Source: Methylophilus glucosoxydans
GTDB lineage: Bacteria; Pseudomonadota; Gammaproteobacteria; Burkholderiales; Methylophilaceae
Direction: 5' to 3'
Assembly: GCF_042676145.1 (NCBI RefSeq)
Contig: NZ_JBHTJW010000003.1
Location: 124,001-188,000 of the forward strand
DNA: 64,000 nt
In this document: positions 1 through 8,049 of the stretch, in pieces
Numbering within the stretch: the stretch's first letter is position 1
Layout of the letters: every line of letters begins with the position of its first letter
Program-made: the position numbers and the translations under genes
The notes under the pieces: model-generated
What the model was told of the DNA's origin: nothing
Database searches by the model: none
The model's input: the letters and a program-made list of their open reading frames with translations, nothing else

Positions 1-473
1 GTGAGCGGGCGGGCAATACGCCGCTGGAAGAAGTGGTGACCGCCTTGTGGCGCATCCACGGGCTGGATGTGGGGCTGGACATGCATGCCTTTCCAGAGAT
101 TTCGCAGCTGGTGGCGCAGGCGTCGGGCCGGGCCGTGGCGCTCAATAAAAGCATCGTCGGTGCGGCGGTGTTTACCCATGAGTCCGGCATGCATGTCGAT
201 GGCCTGCTCAAAGACCCGGCCACCTACGAAGGCTTTGACCCGGCTGCAGTCGGGCGAGAACGGCATCTGGTGCTGGGCAAGCATTCCGGTAGCCACAGTG
301 TGCGCCATGTCTATGCGCAGCTGGGTATACGCGTGCAACATCACGAAACCGAATGGCTGCTGCAACGCATACGCCAGTTTGCAGTGAACACCAAGCGCAG
401 CCCGGCCAGTGATGAGCTCAAACTGTTTTATCTCGAAGGCCAGACCACACCGGGGAGACTGTCATGCATGTAA
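1..473 (+). CDS. nifV: Homocitrate synthase NifV, C-terminal part (5' end cut by window)
   Basis: Makes homocitrate from acetyl-CoA and 2-oxoglutarate for the FeMo-cofactor. The open frame runs in from the left edge (first full codon at base 3) and gives about 157 residues; the family is usually near 380, so the TIM-barrel start is missing. Visible are the central and C-terminal HMGL-like features: the DMHAFPEIS segment, the metal-binding-type FTHESGMHVDG stretch and the LGKHSGSHSV motif typical of homocitrate and isopropylmalate synthases. The stop overlaps the cysE start (464), so the two are translationally coupled. The nif context favours NifV over LeuA. The true start is outside the window. 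Confidence 0.93.
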   Translation, partial: ERAGNTPLEEVVTALWRIHGLDVGLDMHAFPEISQLVAQASGRAVALNKSIVGAAVFTHESGMHVDGLLKDPATYEGFDPAAVGRERHLVLGKHSGSHSVRHVYAQLGIRVQHHETEWLLQRIRQFAVNTKRSPASDELKLFYLEGQTTPGRLSCM

Positions 474-1216
474 ATTCGCCAGTGCAGTCTGGCTTGCTAG
501 CCCTGTTGCGCGAAGACCTCGCCTGCGTGTTTGAGCGTGATCCGGCTGCACGCAACCGGCTGGAAGTGTTGCTGACCTATCCCGGCTTGCACGCTACCTT
601 GCTGCACCGTATCTCGCATGGCTTGTGGCGGCATGGCTGGCGGTTTGCTGCGCGCTGGCTGAGTTATGTCACGCGCATGCTGACACAGATTGATATCCAC
701 CCTGGTGCCAGCATCGGCCGCCGCTTTTTTATCGACCATGGCTGTGGTGTTGTTATCGGCGAAACCGCGGTGGTCGGCAACGATGTCACCCTGTATCACG
801 GCGTGACGCTGGGCGGTGTGTCGTGGAATCCGGGCAAGCGGCATCCTACCCTGTGCGATGGTGTCATGGTCGGCGCAGGTGCCAAAATTCTTGGGCCGGT
901 GGTGGTGGGCGCACGGGCCAGGGTAGGCGCCAACTCGGTGGTCATCCATGATATTCCGGCCAGGATGACGGTGGTCGGTATCCCCGGTCGCGTGGTGCTG
1001 CCTGACAACGCCAGACGCCAGCCACAGCAGGGCATAGACCTCGACCACCATCTGATGCCGGACCCGGTGGGCAAAGCGGTCACAGCTTTGCTAGACCGTA
1101 TTGATCAACTGGAGCATACCCTGGCGGCGATGCGTGACAACCAGCAAGCCGCTTCCGAAGCCTTGATACAGCACAGCGTCGCCGAGGCGCGTGCACGCAA
1201 ACGTTTCGATTCCTGA
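464..1216 (+). CDS. cysE: Serine O-acetyltransferase (nif-linked CysE)
   Basis: Acetylates serine to O-acetylserine, the cysteine precursor; in nif regions it is thought to supply cysteine as sulfur donor for Fe-S cluster and cofactor assembly. It is 250 residues with an N-terminal helical part, then left-handed beta-helix hexapeptide repeats from about residue 80 (IHPGASIGRRFFIDHGCGVVIG, then the GVTLGG and GAGAKILGPVVVG repeats). It carries the family's catalytic-type DHG and HGVTLGG segments. It overlaps nifV by 10 bp and precedes nifW, matching the cysE1-nif linkage known in Azotobacter. A housekeeping cysE probably exists elsewhere. Confidence 0.93.
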   Translation: MHVNSPVQSGLLALLREDLACVFERDPAARNRLEVLLTYPGLHATLLHRISHGLWRHGWRFAARWLSYVTRMLTQIDIHPGASIGRRFFIDHGCGVVIGETAVVGNDVTLYHGVTLGGVSWNPGKRHPTLCDGVMVGAGAKILGPVVVGARARVGANSVVIHDIPARMTVVGIPGRVVLPDNARRQPQQGIDLDHHLMPDPVGKAVTALLDRIDQLEHTLAAMRDNQQAASEALIQHSVAEARARKRFDS

Positions 1217-1250
1217 GCCTGCATTTCCTTTTTATGTTTGGAGAACCCTG

Positions 1251-1586
1251 ATGAGTGCCTTGTTATCACAGATGCAATCTTTTTCTGCTGCCGAAGAGTT
1301 TTTCGCGTTTCTCGGTGTCGCCTATGACCCGCAGGTGGTACATGTCAATCGCCTGCATATCCTCAAACGCTTTCAGCAATATCTGGTGCGTGACCCTGTG
1401 AGCCAGACCTTGCCCGAGAACGAGCAGCGCAATGCCTATCAGCGCTTGTTGCATGCGGCTTATGACGACTTCGTGCGCTCCAACGCCGCTACTGAAAAAG
1501 TGTTCAAGGTGTTTCAGGAAGCCGATGGCAGCAAGACTTTTAATCTCAACAGTCTGAAACAAACATTGCCTTCACAACGTGCCTGA
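1251..1586 (+). CDS. nifW: Nitrogenase stabilizing/protective protein NifW
   Basis: A 111-residue protein of the NifW family, which associates with the MoFe protein and helps protect or mature it in the presence of oxygen. The sequence shows the characteristic FFAFLGVAYDPQVVHVNRLHILKRF opening and the helical middle that ends in KVFQ. The frame is open from 1191, but the start at 1251 is chosen because GGAGAA lies just upstream and the family begins here; the upstream part overlaps cysE. It closes the nifV-cysE-nifW run and is followed by the fixA control region. Confidence 0.92.
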   Translation: MSALLSQMQSFSAAEEFFAFLGVAYDPQVVHVNRLHILKRFQQYLVRDPVSQTLPENEQRNAYQRLLHAAYDDFVRSNAATEKVFKVFQEADGSKTFNLNSLKQTLPSQRA

Positions 1587-1588
1587 TT

Positions 1589-1604
1589 TGTCGGGTTTGC
1601 GACA
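1589..1604 (+). promoter_or_regulatory. NifA upstream activator sequence for fixABCX
   Basis: TGT-N10-ACA inside the larger palindrome TTTGTCGGGTTTGCGACAAA. It lies about 70 bp before the sigma-54 promoter at 1672, a usual NifA UAS distance. Confidence 0.85.
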
Positions 1605-1671
1605 AATAATTTTAATGTGAGTTTTGCTTATAACTGACTGATTTTTATATATAAAAATAATTTTTTTAGCA

Positions 1672-1687
1672 TGGCATGGTTGTTGCA
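1672..1687 (+). promoter_or_regulatory. Sigma-54 promoter (-24/-12) of the fixABCX operon
   Basis: TGGCATGGTTGTTGCA has the invariant GG and GC dinucleotides 10 bases apart and the TTGCA -12 box. It is 72 bp before the fixA start and paired with a NifA site at 1589. Confidence 0.9.
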
Positions 1688-1758
1688 ATACTGAAATAAA
1701 GGGCCGGGTGTTTCTGGTCTGTCATCCAGGTAAAGTCAGGCAAAAGGAAGGATTCGAT

Positions 1759-2604
1759 ATGCATATTGTGGTTTGTATCAAGCAGGTGCCAGACAGTGCA
1801 CAAATTCGGGTGCACCCGGTGACCAACACCATTATGCGTCAGGGGGTGCCGACCATTGTGAACCCGTATGATTTGTTCGCGCTGGAAGAAGCGTTGCGCC
1901 TGAAAGATGAATATGGTGCGCGCGTGACCGTGCTCACCATGGGGCCACCGATGGCCGAGGCGGCCTTGCGCAAGGCGATTTCTTATGGCGCAGACGATGC
2001 CGTGCTGGTGACCGACCGTATTTTTGCCGGGTCTGACACCTTGGCCACCAGCTATGCGCTGGCTGCGGCCATCCAGCAGATCAGCAAAGATATTACTGTT
2101 GATTTGGTGTTTACCGGCAAGCAGACCATTGATGGCGATACTGCGCAAGTCGGCCCCGGCGTCGCAAAACGGCTGGAGATGCAGTTGCTCACCTATGTTT
2201 CAAAAATCCGTTCGCTGGATACTGACAAGCAGGAAATCGTGGTCGAGCGCCGTTCTGAGGGCGGCGTGCAGGTGCTCAAAACCAAAATCCCCAGCCTGAT
2301 TACCGTGCTCGAAGGCAATAACGAAATGCGTTTTGCCACCATGGCCAATATGTTCCGTGCTGCCCGTTATCCGGTCAAAATCTGGAACAAAGACGCCGCC
2401 GGGATTGAAGACCCGACCAAAACCGGCCTGAAAGGCTCGCCTACCGTGGTTTCCAAAGTGTTTGCACCGACACCACGCGCGACCAAGGCCGAGATCATTC
2501 AATGCGAAAGCAACGAGCCCAAAGACCTGAGCGTGACCTTGCTCGCCAAAATGTTTACCAAGTTTCCCAACATCGAGAAAGAGCTGCTGAAGCGGTCGGC
2601 TTGA
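1759..2604 (+). CDS. fixA: Electron-transfer flavoprotein beta subunit FixA
   Basis: Beta subunit of the FixAB flavoprotein, part of the membrane-associated FixABCX complex that bifurcates electrons from NADH to quinone and to low-potential ferredoxin or flavodoxin for nitrogenase. It is 281 residues, opening MHIVVCIKQVPDSAQ, with the ETF-beta pattern of NPYDLFALEEALRLKDE and the GKQTIDGDTAQVGP nucleotide-binding loop. The ATG at 1759 follows AAAGGAAGG; an open extension to 1708 has no support. It is the first gene of a tight fixABCX operon behind a NifA/sigma-54 control region. Confidence 0.96.
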   Translation: MHIVVCIKQVPDSAQIRVHPVTNTIMRQGVPTIVNPYDLFALEEALRLKDEYGARVTVLTMGPPMAEAALRKAISYGADDAVLVTDRIFAGSDTLATSYALAAAIQQISKDITVDLVFTGKQTIDGDTAQVGPGVAKRLEMQLLTYVSKIRSLDTDKQEIVVERRSEGGVQVLKTKIPSLITVLEGNNEMRFATMANMFRAARYPVKIWNKDAAGIEDPTKTGLKGSPTVVSKVFAPTPRATKAEIIQCESNEPKDLSVTLLAKMFTKFPNIEKELLKRSA

Positions 2605-2638
2605 ACAGATCCAGGGAGCATGAAGTAAAGGAATCCAT

Positions 2639-3730
2639 ATGAGTGAAGAAACCAAAAAACCGGCACCGGCAGGCAAGAAGAAATTTGAGCTTGATGAGCG
2701 TCTGAAAGCGTATAAAGGCGTCTGGGTGTTTATTGAACATGAGCGCGGCGCCATACATCCCGTTTCGCTGGAATTATTGGGCGAAGGCCGCAAACTGGCC
2801 GATATGCTGGGTGTGGAATTGGCAGGCGTGGTGATGGGTCCTCCCGGAGAGACCACCCGCAGTTTTTGCCAGGAGGCCTTTTACCATGGCGCAGACCTGT
2901 GCTACCTGATTGAAGACCCGCTGCTGCAAGATTATCGTAACGAGCCTTATACCAAAGGGCTGACCGATCTGGTCAACAAATACCAGCCTGAAATCTTGTT
3001 CCTTGGTGCAACCACATTGGGCCGCGATTTGGCAGGCAGTGTCGCCACCACGCTCAAAACCGGCCTCACTGCTGACTGTACCGAGCTCAATATCGACCTC
3101 GACGTGCGCAGCCTGCTGGCGAGTCGCCCAACCTTTGGTGGCTCCTTGCTGTGTACCATTCAGACCCTGAATTATCGGCCGCAAATGGCCACGGTGCGGC
3201 CACGTGTGATGGCGATGCCAGAGCGCGACGCGACGCGCAATGGCCGCATCATTGAAGACACCTTGAGCATGATAGAAGACAGCATCATTACCAAAGTGCT
3301 GGAGTTTATCCCGGACGAGATGCAAGACAAACCGCAACTGCCATTTGCCGACATTATCGTCGCCGGTGGTCGCGGCATGAAAAAGCCGGAAAACTTCAAA
3401 CTGATCTGGGAACTGGCGCAAGTGCTGGGTGCCGAAGTCGGGGCTACGCGCCCCGTGGTGCAGGCCGGTTGGGTGGAACTGGACCGTCAGGTCGGGCAAT
3501 CTGGAAAAACCGTGCGCTCAAAACTCTATATCGCGGTGGGCATTTCCGGTGCCATCCAGCACAGGGTCGGCATGGATGCCTCGGATGTGATTATCGCCAT
3601 CAACAACGACCCCAATGCGCCGATTTTTGACTTTGCTCACTATGGCATTGTCGGCAATGCCATGACCATATTACCAGCGCTGACCGAGGCATTTAAGGCA
3701 CACCTGGCAACCGCAAGAAAGGCAGGCTAA
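2639..3730 (+). CDS. fixB: Electron-transfer flavoprotein alpha subunit FixB
   Basis: Alpha subunit partnering FixA, 363 residues. The N-terminal ETF domain starts after a Lys-rich leader and shows ILFLGATTLGRDLAGSVATTLKTGLTADCTEL. The C-terminal FAD-binding domain has the hallmark AGGRGM at about residues 242-247, GATRPVVQAGW, and the VGISGAIQHRVGM and IAINNDPNAPIF segments typical of ETF-alpha. It starts 34 bp after fixA and ends 2 bp before fixC, so it is co-transcribed with both. Confidence 0.96.
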   Translation: MSEETKKPAPAGKKKFELDERLKAYKGVWVFIEHERGAIHPVSLELLGEGRKLADMLGVELAGVVMGPPGETTRSFCQEAFYHGADLCYLIEDPLLQDYRNEPYTKGLTDLVNKYQPEILFLGATTLGRDLAGSVATTLKTGLTADCTELNIDLDVRSLLASRPTFGGSLLCTIQTLNYRPQMATVRPRVMAMPERDATRNGRIIEDTLSMIEDSIITKVLEFIPDEMQDKPQLPFADIIVAGGRGMKKPENFKLIWELAQVLGAEVGATRPVVQAGWVELDRQVGQSGKTVRSKLYIAVGISGAIQHRVGMDASDVIIAINNDPNAPIFDFAHYGIVGNAMTILPALTEAFKAHLATARKAG

Positions 3731-3732
3731 GC

Positions 3733-5031
3733 ATGAGTGAAAAATTTGATGTGATCATTGTGGGCGCGGGCCCATCTGGCAATGCCGCCGCCTTGCGTCT
3801 GGCACAGGCCGGACTCAGCGTATTGCAATTGGAACGTGGTGAAAGCTCAGGCTCGAAAAACGTACAAGGTGCGATTTTGTATTCGGATGCATTGGAAAAA
3901 CTGATTCCTGACTTCAGGGACGATGCGCCACTGGAGCGGCATATCATCGAACAGCGCATGTGGGTGCTGGATGACGACTCCTACATGGGTTCGCACTACC
4001 GCTCGGACAGCTTTAACAAGCCGCCATATAACCGCTACACCATGATACGTTCGCAGTTTGACAAGTGGTTTTCCGAGCGCGTGCAAAAGGCCGGGGCGCT
4101 GGTCATATGCGAAACCACGGTGACCGAACTGCTGCTGGATGGCCAGCGTGTCATCGGTGTACGCACGGACCGTCAGGGCGGTGAGATTTATGCCGATGCG
4201 GTGATACTGGCCGATGGGGTCAACTCCTACCTGGCGAAAAAAGCCGGCTTTCACCCCGAGCTGCATCCCAAGGATGTGGCGCTGGCGGTCAAGGAAATCC
4301 ACTTTATGCCAACCGAGCTTATCGAGCAGCGCTTTAACGTCAAGGGCGAAGAGGGCGTGGTCATCGAGATGGCGGGCAAAATCACCAAGGGCATGATGGG
4401 GACGGGTTTTCTCTATACCAACCGCGAGTCGGTGACCATCGGCGTCGGTTGTATGCTGTCCGACTTCAAAGCCCAGCAAATCACCCCTTATGCCTTGCTG
4501 GAGCAAATGAAAGCGCATCCGGCCATCCAGCCGCTGATTGAAGGCGGCGAGATGAAAGAATATACCGCGCACCTGATTCCAGAAGGCGGCTACAACGCCA
4601 TGCCGGATTTGTTTGGCGATGGCTGGCTCATCGTTGGCGACGCTGGCATGTTTGTTAACGCCGTGCACCGCGAAGGTTCCAATCTGGCCATGACCACCGG
4701 CATGGTGGCGGCGGATACCTTGATTGCCTTGCGTGCCGAGGGCCTGCCCTTCAGCAAGGCCAACCTCAAGCGCTACCAAGCCACGCTCAACGACAGCTTT
4801 GTCATGAAAGACTTGAAAAAATACAAGGACATGCCGGCAATCTTCCACAAAAATCCGCAGTTCTTTAATGACTATCCCGAGTTGTTGTCCAAAGCCGCCC
4901 ACACCATGCTGACTGTGGATGGGGTGGATAAAAAATCTAAAGAAAAGCAGATACGCCACAGCTTCCGTCAACGCCGCTCACTGATGGGCCTGATGGGAGA
5001 TGCGTTCAAGTTATGGAGGGCTTTTGAATGA
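3733..5031 (+). CDS. fixC: ETF-quinone oxidoreductase-like flavoprotein FixC
   Basis: FAD-dependent oxidoreductase of the FixABCX complex, passing the high-potential electron to quinone. It is 432 residues with an N-terminal Rossmann fold (VDVIIVGAG-type GAGPSGNAAALRLAQAG), LERGESSGSKNV, and the second FAD motif LIVGDAGMFVNAVHREGSN at about residues 298-316. Length and motifs agree with FixC and geranylgeranyl-reductase-type proteins. Its stop overlaps the fixX start by 4 bp, indicating coupled translation. Confidence 0.96.
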   Translation: MSEKFDVIIVGAGPSGNAAALRLAQAGLSVLQLERGESSGSKNVQGAILYSDALEKLIPDFRDDAPLERHIIEQRMWVLDDDSYMGSHYRSDSFNKPPYNRYTMIRSQFDKWFSERVQKAGALVICETTVTELLLDGQRVIGVRTDRQGGEIYADAVILADGVNSYLAKKAGFHPELHPKDVALAVKEIHFMPTELIEQRFNVKGEEGVVIEMAGKITKGMMGTGFLYTNRESVTIGVGCMLSDFKAQQITPYALLEQMKAHPAIQPLIEGGEMKEYTAHLIPEGGYNAMPDLFGDGWLIVGDAGMFVNAVHREGSNLAMTTGMVAADTLIALRAEGLPFSKANLKRYQATLNDSFVMKDLKKYKDMPAIFHKNPQFFNDYPELLSKAAHTMLTVDGVDKKSKEKQIRHSFRQRRSLMGLMGDAFKLWRAFE

Positions 5032-5321
5032 GTATTGTCGTCAAGGTTGAAGAGAAACTGTTCCAGAACCGCTACAAGGTGGACAGCGGCAAGCCGCATA
5101 TCGAGATCAAGGATGCTGACGTCTGCCGCCATTGTGACAGCCATGCCTGTACCGTGTGTTGCCCCGCTGGCTGCTGGACCATGGAAGGTAACGGCAATGT
5201 CACCGTGATCAGTGATGGCTGCCTGGAATGTGGCACCTGCCGCATTATCTGTAACGAGCACCGCAATGTGGCCTGGGAATACCCGCGTGGTGGCTACGGC
5301 ATCCTGTTCAAGTTCGGCTAA
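5028..5321 (+). CDS. fixX: Ferredoxin-like protein FixX
   Basis: Small 97-residue ferredoxin-like subunit that works with FixC. Cysteines occur in the order C-x2-C...C-x2-CC-x3-C and CLECGTCRIIC, the usual FixX pattern for one [4Fe-4S] cluster with extra Cys. It overlaps fixC by 4 bp and is followed 37 bp later by the [2Fe-2S] ferredoxin gene. Confidence 0.94.
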   Translation: MSIVVKVEEKLFQNRYKVDSGKPHIEIKDADVCRHCDSHACTVCCPAGCWTMEGNGNVTVISDGCLECGTCRIICNEHRNVAWEYPRGGYGILFKFG

Positions 5322-5357
5322 TCCCCTTTTTTGTATTGCATTGTTGGAGACATCCCC

Positions 5358-5681
5358 ATGAGTAAACCCGCCAGACAAGTCTTTGTATGTAACCAGGCCA
5401 GGCCACCGGGCCACCCGCGCGGCTCGTGCCAGGGACGGGGCAGCAATGATATTTTGCAGGCGTTCTGGCAACAGGTGCAGACGCGCAACCTGTGGGAGCA
5501 GTTTTCAGTGACGTTTAGCGGCTGCCAGGGCCCCTGTGACAGTGGCCCGCATGTGCTGGTCTACCCGGAAAGCGTGATGTACGGTGGTGTGAGCAAAGAC
5601 GACGTGACCGAAATCATAGACAAGCACCTGCTGGCAGGCGAAGTGGTCGAGCGCCTGAAAGTGCCGGACAGCGTCTGGTAA
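5358..5681 (+). CDS. Thioredoxin-like [2Fe-2S] ferredoxin
   Basis: A 107-residue protein of the thioredoxin-fold [2Fe-2S] ferredoxin family (Shethna protein I / Aquifex ferredoxin type). The four cluster ligands are visible as a first pair in VCNQARPPGHPRGSC and a second C-x3-C in SGCQGPCDSGP. The start at 5358 is chosen because GGAGA lies upstream and the family begins MSKP...VFVC; the open frame upstream to 5331 has no homologous look. It follows fixX in the same operon, so a role as a nitrogenase-linked electron carrier or redox protein is likely, but this is inference. Confidence 0.85.
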   Translation: MSKPARQVFVCNQARPPGHPRGSCQGRGSNDILQAFWQQVQTRNLWEQFSVTFSGCQGPCDSGPHVLVYPESVMYGGVSKDDVTEIIDKHLLAGEVVERLKVPDSVW

Positions 5682-5693
5682 GCGAGGCGATAG

Positions 5694-6221
5694 ATGCACG
5701 TTCGGCCTATGTCAGCGCCGCAATCGTCGGGGCATATTCTGAGCGCAACACGACCGAGCGGTATTGTCGCCCACGAGGATTTGCCGTCACCGATAGCCGG
5801 ATATCTGGCTGCCGCCGCGGCTACCCGTGACTGGCGCGAGTCTGAATCATTGTTGCTACGAGCCCAACAGGCCTCGCCCGACTGCCTGCATGTGTATTAC
5901 ACACTGTACAAGCTGTATGCCGTACACAATCGTCTCAGTGATGCCGAGCGGGCCGTGCATATGGCGCTGGACACGGCAGCCAGGCTGGCGCAGATCGACA
6001 GCCACTGGCAATCACTCACCTCGCAAAGCTGCGACTGGACACAGGTCGATTCGCCGCAACATTTTTTCCTGTTTAGTCTCAAGGCGTTTGCCTATATCCG
6101 GCTGCGTCAGCAACGCCTGTCAGAGGCACGGCAAATACTGAGCAAGTTGAGGGAGATCGATCCACAAGACACGGTTGGCGCCTCAGTTATACAAGCTTAT
6201 GCCGATGGAGTCCCGCTATGA
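5694..6221 (+). CDS. TPR-like helical nif-operon protein (paralogue of 29792-30313)
   Basis: A 175-residue, largely helical protein with no enzymatic motif. Two helix-turn-helix units resemble tetratricopeptide repeats: one around CLHVYYTLYKLYAVHNRLSDAERAVHMAL, a second around FFLFSLKAFAYIRLRQQRLSEAR followed by LREIDPQD. The second unit and the preceding W...SPQHF segment are clearly similar to the protein at 29792-30313, so the cluster holds two copies of one family. It lies 12 bp after the ferredoxin gene and overlaps the next gene by 4 bp, so it belongs to the fix operon. A role as a protein-interaction or assembly factor is a guess from the fold. Confidence 0.7.
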   Translation: MHVRPMSAPQSSGHILSATRPSGIVAHEDLPSPIAGYLAAAAATRDWRESESLLLRAQQASPDCLHVYYTLYKLYAVHNRLSDAERAVHMALDTAARLAQIDSHWQSLTSQSCDWTQVDSPQHFFLFSLKAFAYIRLRQQRLSEARQILSKLREIDPQDTVGASVIQAYADGVPL

Positions 6222-6583
6222 GCCTGGCTAGCGCCACCATGCTTAATATTATGCTGCAATCCTGCGAGGCAGTGCTGACCCTCACCGAGGATGTCGCTCC
6301 AGAGGGTTTTTTTAGCAGCCAGCTCACCCAGGCTGAAACCCTGCGCCACCTGCGTATTATTGCCGAAAATGTAGACCGGCTGCCCATGGAAAACAAAACC
6401 GCCATGTCCGAAATCGACTGGGCAGGCTGGAATGTCCTGCTGTCACAAGTCCGTTCGTCGGGCGGCTTCGAGCGCGATGCCATTTGGTTTGCCATCCGCG
6501 CCATGGTGCCAGCGACCCTGATGTGGCTGCGCGTGTTCAGGCAGCAACAACCGGCACTATTCAGTATGACTATAAGAGAATGA
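6218..6583 (+). CDS. HepT/DUF86-like (HEPN) helical protein, degenerate
   Basis: A 121-residue all-alpha protein. The stretch LRHLRIIAENVDRLP...EIDWAGWNVLLSQVR...IWFAIRAMVPATL follows the layout of DUF86/HepT proteins (IIGEAVKRLP, then IPW..I.GMR, then W..I...P). The RX4-6H RNase motif that normally follows the Arg is absent: the sequence reads RSSGGFERD. It overlaps both neighbours by 4-bp ATGA junctions, so it is co-translated with the TPR-like gene and the next gene. No MntA-type nucleotidyltransferase partner is next to it. The family assignment rests on pattern only; activity is unlikely to be that of a toxin RNase. Confidence 0.5.
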   Translation: MSLASATMLNIMLQSCEAVLTLTEDVAPEGFFSSQLTQAETLRHLRIIAENVDRLPMENKTAMSEIDWAGWNVLLSQVRSSGGFERDAIWFAIRAMVPATLMWLRVFRQQQPALFSMTIRE

Positions 6584-7032
6584 TGATGCCACCTGCCACA
6601 AACTTACTGCCGCAACGTGTGATTGTCTGTCATTTTGATAATTACAGCACTGCACTGCTGTTCGTGCGCTGGCCCCATGGCGGGTTGTTGGCACCGGCTG
6701 CCTTGCCCGCCAGTGCCAGCGTATTAGCAGAGCCTGACCAGCCGTTGCGCCAGCCTCTCACGGCAGCACAAGGGGTGGAAATCGTCAAAACCCTGAATGT
6801 GCCTGCTGACACACTGCAATACCAGCATGATTTTACGGCCTGGGTCGCTACTGATGACGGTCCGTTACGCATTCATCTTTGTCGTTACATGACACCGGAT
6901 GCGCCCAAGTCCGAAATCGCCTTATTTGGCGGGGAGTTCCGGCATATGAGTGCCTTGCGTAGCGCTGACAGGCAGGAGTTATTGTTATTGCGACAGGTGT
7001 TTGACTGGTTTATGCGAGGTGAGGGGCAGTAA
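6580..7032 (+). CDS. Unknown protein at the end of the fix operon
   Basis: A 150-residue protein not recognised. The frame is open upstream to 6484, but three in-frame ATGs at 6580, 6583 and 6586 fall exactly at the stop of the previous gene (ATGA overlap), so the true start is among these. The sequence has mixed alpha/beta character with many aromatic and Trp residues (FVRWPHGG, FTAWVATDDG) and an acidic C-terminal helix. There is no signal peptide, Cys cluster or membrane segment. Its place as last gene before the modE promoter suggests a nif-accessory role, which remains inference. Confidence 0.6.
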   Translation: MMMPPATNLLPQRVIVCHFDNYSTALLFVRWPHGGLLAPAALPASASVLAEPDQPLRQPLTAAQGVEIVKTLNVPADTLQYQHDFTAWVATDDGPLRIHLCRYMTPDAPKSEIALFGGEFRHMSALRSADRQELLLLRQVFDWFMRGEGQ

Positions 7033-7093
7033 CTGGCAGTTTTTCCGGTATCTATCATGGCAGCTGGCACAAAAACTGCATAGTCTTGCCTAT

Positions 7094-7117
7094 CGCTATA
7101 TAATCTACTTTATAGCG
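7094..7117. promoter_or_regulatory. ModE-type palindrome upstream of modE
   Basis: Inverted half-sites CGCTATA and TATAGCG separated by 10 bases match the ModE box. The site is 39 bp before the chosen modE start, so autoregulation is likely. Confidence 0.8.
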
Positions 7118-7155
7118 TAGCAAATGTGACAAACATGACAAAGGCAGACAGAAAG

Positions 7156-7983
7156 ATGACAACGCAGATGACGCAGACCATGCAGGTAAGTGGCTCACTG
7201 GTACTGGGACCGGAAGGCAGTGATGGCCAGGCTGGCTTGCTGACAGACCGTCGCCTGGCACTGCTGGAGCATATCGGTAGCTGCGGCTCTATCTCGCAGG
7301 CCGCCAAACTGGCAGGACTCAGTTACAAGGGGGCCTGGGATGCGGTGGATGCCATGAACAGTTTGTTTGGCGACGCACTGGTGCAGACTACCACAGGTGG
7401 CAAGGGTGGGGGCGGGGCGCAATTGACTGAAGCCGGCATCCGTGTCGTGGATGCCAGTCGCGTGTTAAGGCGTGAGCACCAGAAATTTTTACAGGCGGCC
7501 AGTGATGGCATCGCTGATTTTGACAACATTTATACATGGATGCGGAGGCTGACAGTGAAAACCAGTGCGAGAAACCAGTTTTTTGGCAAGGTGGTGGCAA
7601 TCAAGCAGGCGCAGGTCAATGTTGAAGTGACCCTGCAATTGACTGGCGGCGACCAGATACACGCTGTCATTACCCATGATGGCTTGAATGAGCTGGGCTT
7701 GCAGGTGGGCAGCGAGGCCTGGGCACTGGTCAAGGCCAGCTGGGTGATCCTCGCCAGTCCTGAAGCCGCGACTGGCCTGAGTGCACGCAACAAACTGGGC
7801 GGCGAGGTGACTCGCATACATCAGGGTGGTGTCAATGCCGAAGTCAGCCTACGTTGCGCCGGTGGTAATGTGATCACCGCGACCGTGACCAATGACAGTG
7901 TGGCCGAACTGCAACTGGCCGCTGGTAAAACGATGGTAGCCGTCTTTAAAGCCAGCAGTGTAATTTTAGGGGTGAGCGAGTAG
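7156..7983 (+). CDS. modE: Molybdate-responsive transcriptional regulator ModE
   Basis: Molybdate-sensing repressor/activator. The N-terminal winged helix-turn-helix covers LLEHIGSCGSISQAAKLAGLSYKGAWDAVDAMN, followed by the family's GGKGGGGAQLT wing. The C-terminal half is two Mop (molybdate-binding) domains, beginning at SARNQFFGKV and SARNKLGGEV. In-frame starts exist at 7126 (GTG), 7135 and 7156; 7156 is used because the upstream ones lack a ribosome site, giving 275 residues, but the choice is weak. ModE-like palindromes lie both upstream (7094) and downstream, before the porin-mod genes (7995). Confidence 0.93.
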   Translation: MTTQMTQTMQVSGSLVLGPEGSDGQAGLLTDRRLALLEHIGSCGSISQAAKLAGLSYKGAWDAVDAMNSLFGDALVQTTTGGKGGGGAQLTEAGIRVVDASRVLRREHQKFLQAASDGIADFDNIYTWMRRLTVKTSARNQFFGKVVAIKQAQVNVEVTLQLTGGDQIHAVITHDGLNELGLQVGSEAWALVKASWVILASPEAATGLSARNKLGGEVTRIHQGGVNAEVSLRCAGGNVITATVTNDSVAELQLAAGKTMVAVFKASSVILGVSE

Positions 7984-7994
7984 TTTTTTCTCTA

Positions 7995-8020
7995 TCGCTA
8001 TATATCTTGCTTTATATCGA
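7995..8020. promoter_or_regulatory. ModE-type palindrome upstream of the porin-modABC genes
   Basis: Half-sites TCGCTATATA and TTTATATCGA form an imperfect inverted repeat like the ModE box. It starts 11 bp after modE and lies 29 bp before the porin ATG, placing the transport genes under molybdate control. Confidence 0.8.
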
Positions 8021-8049
8021 GTCTTTGAATACATCAGGGAGCGCTTTAC

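Noticed and set aside
3847..4971. Minus-strand 374-codon open frame opposite fixC
   Set aside because: fixC is unmistakable on the plus strand; the reverse frame is His-rich and has no recognisable domain.
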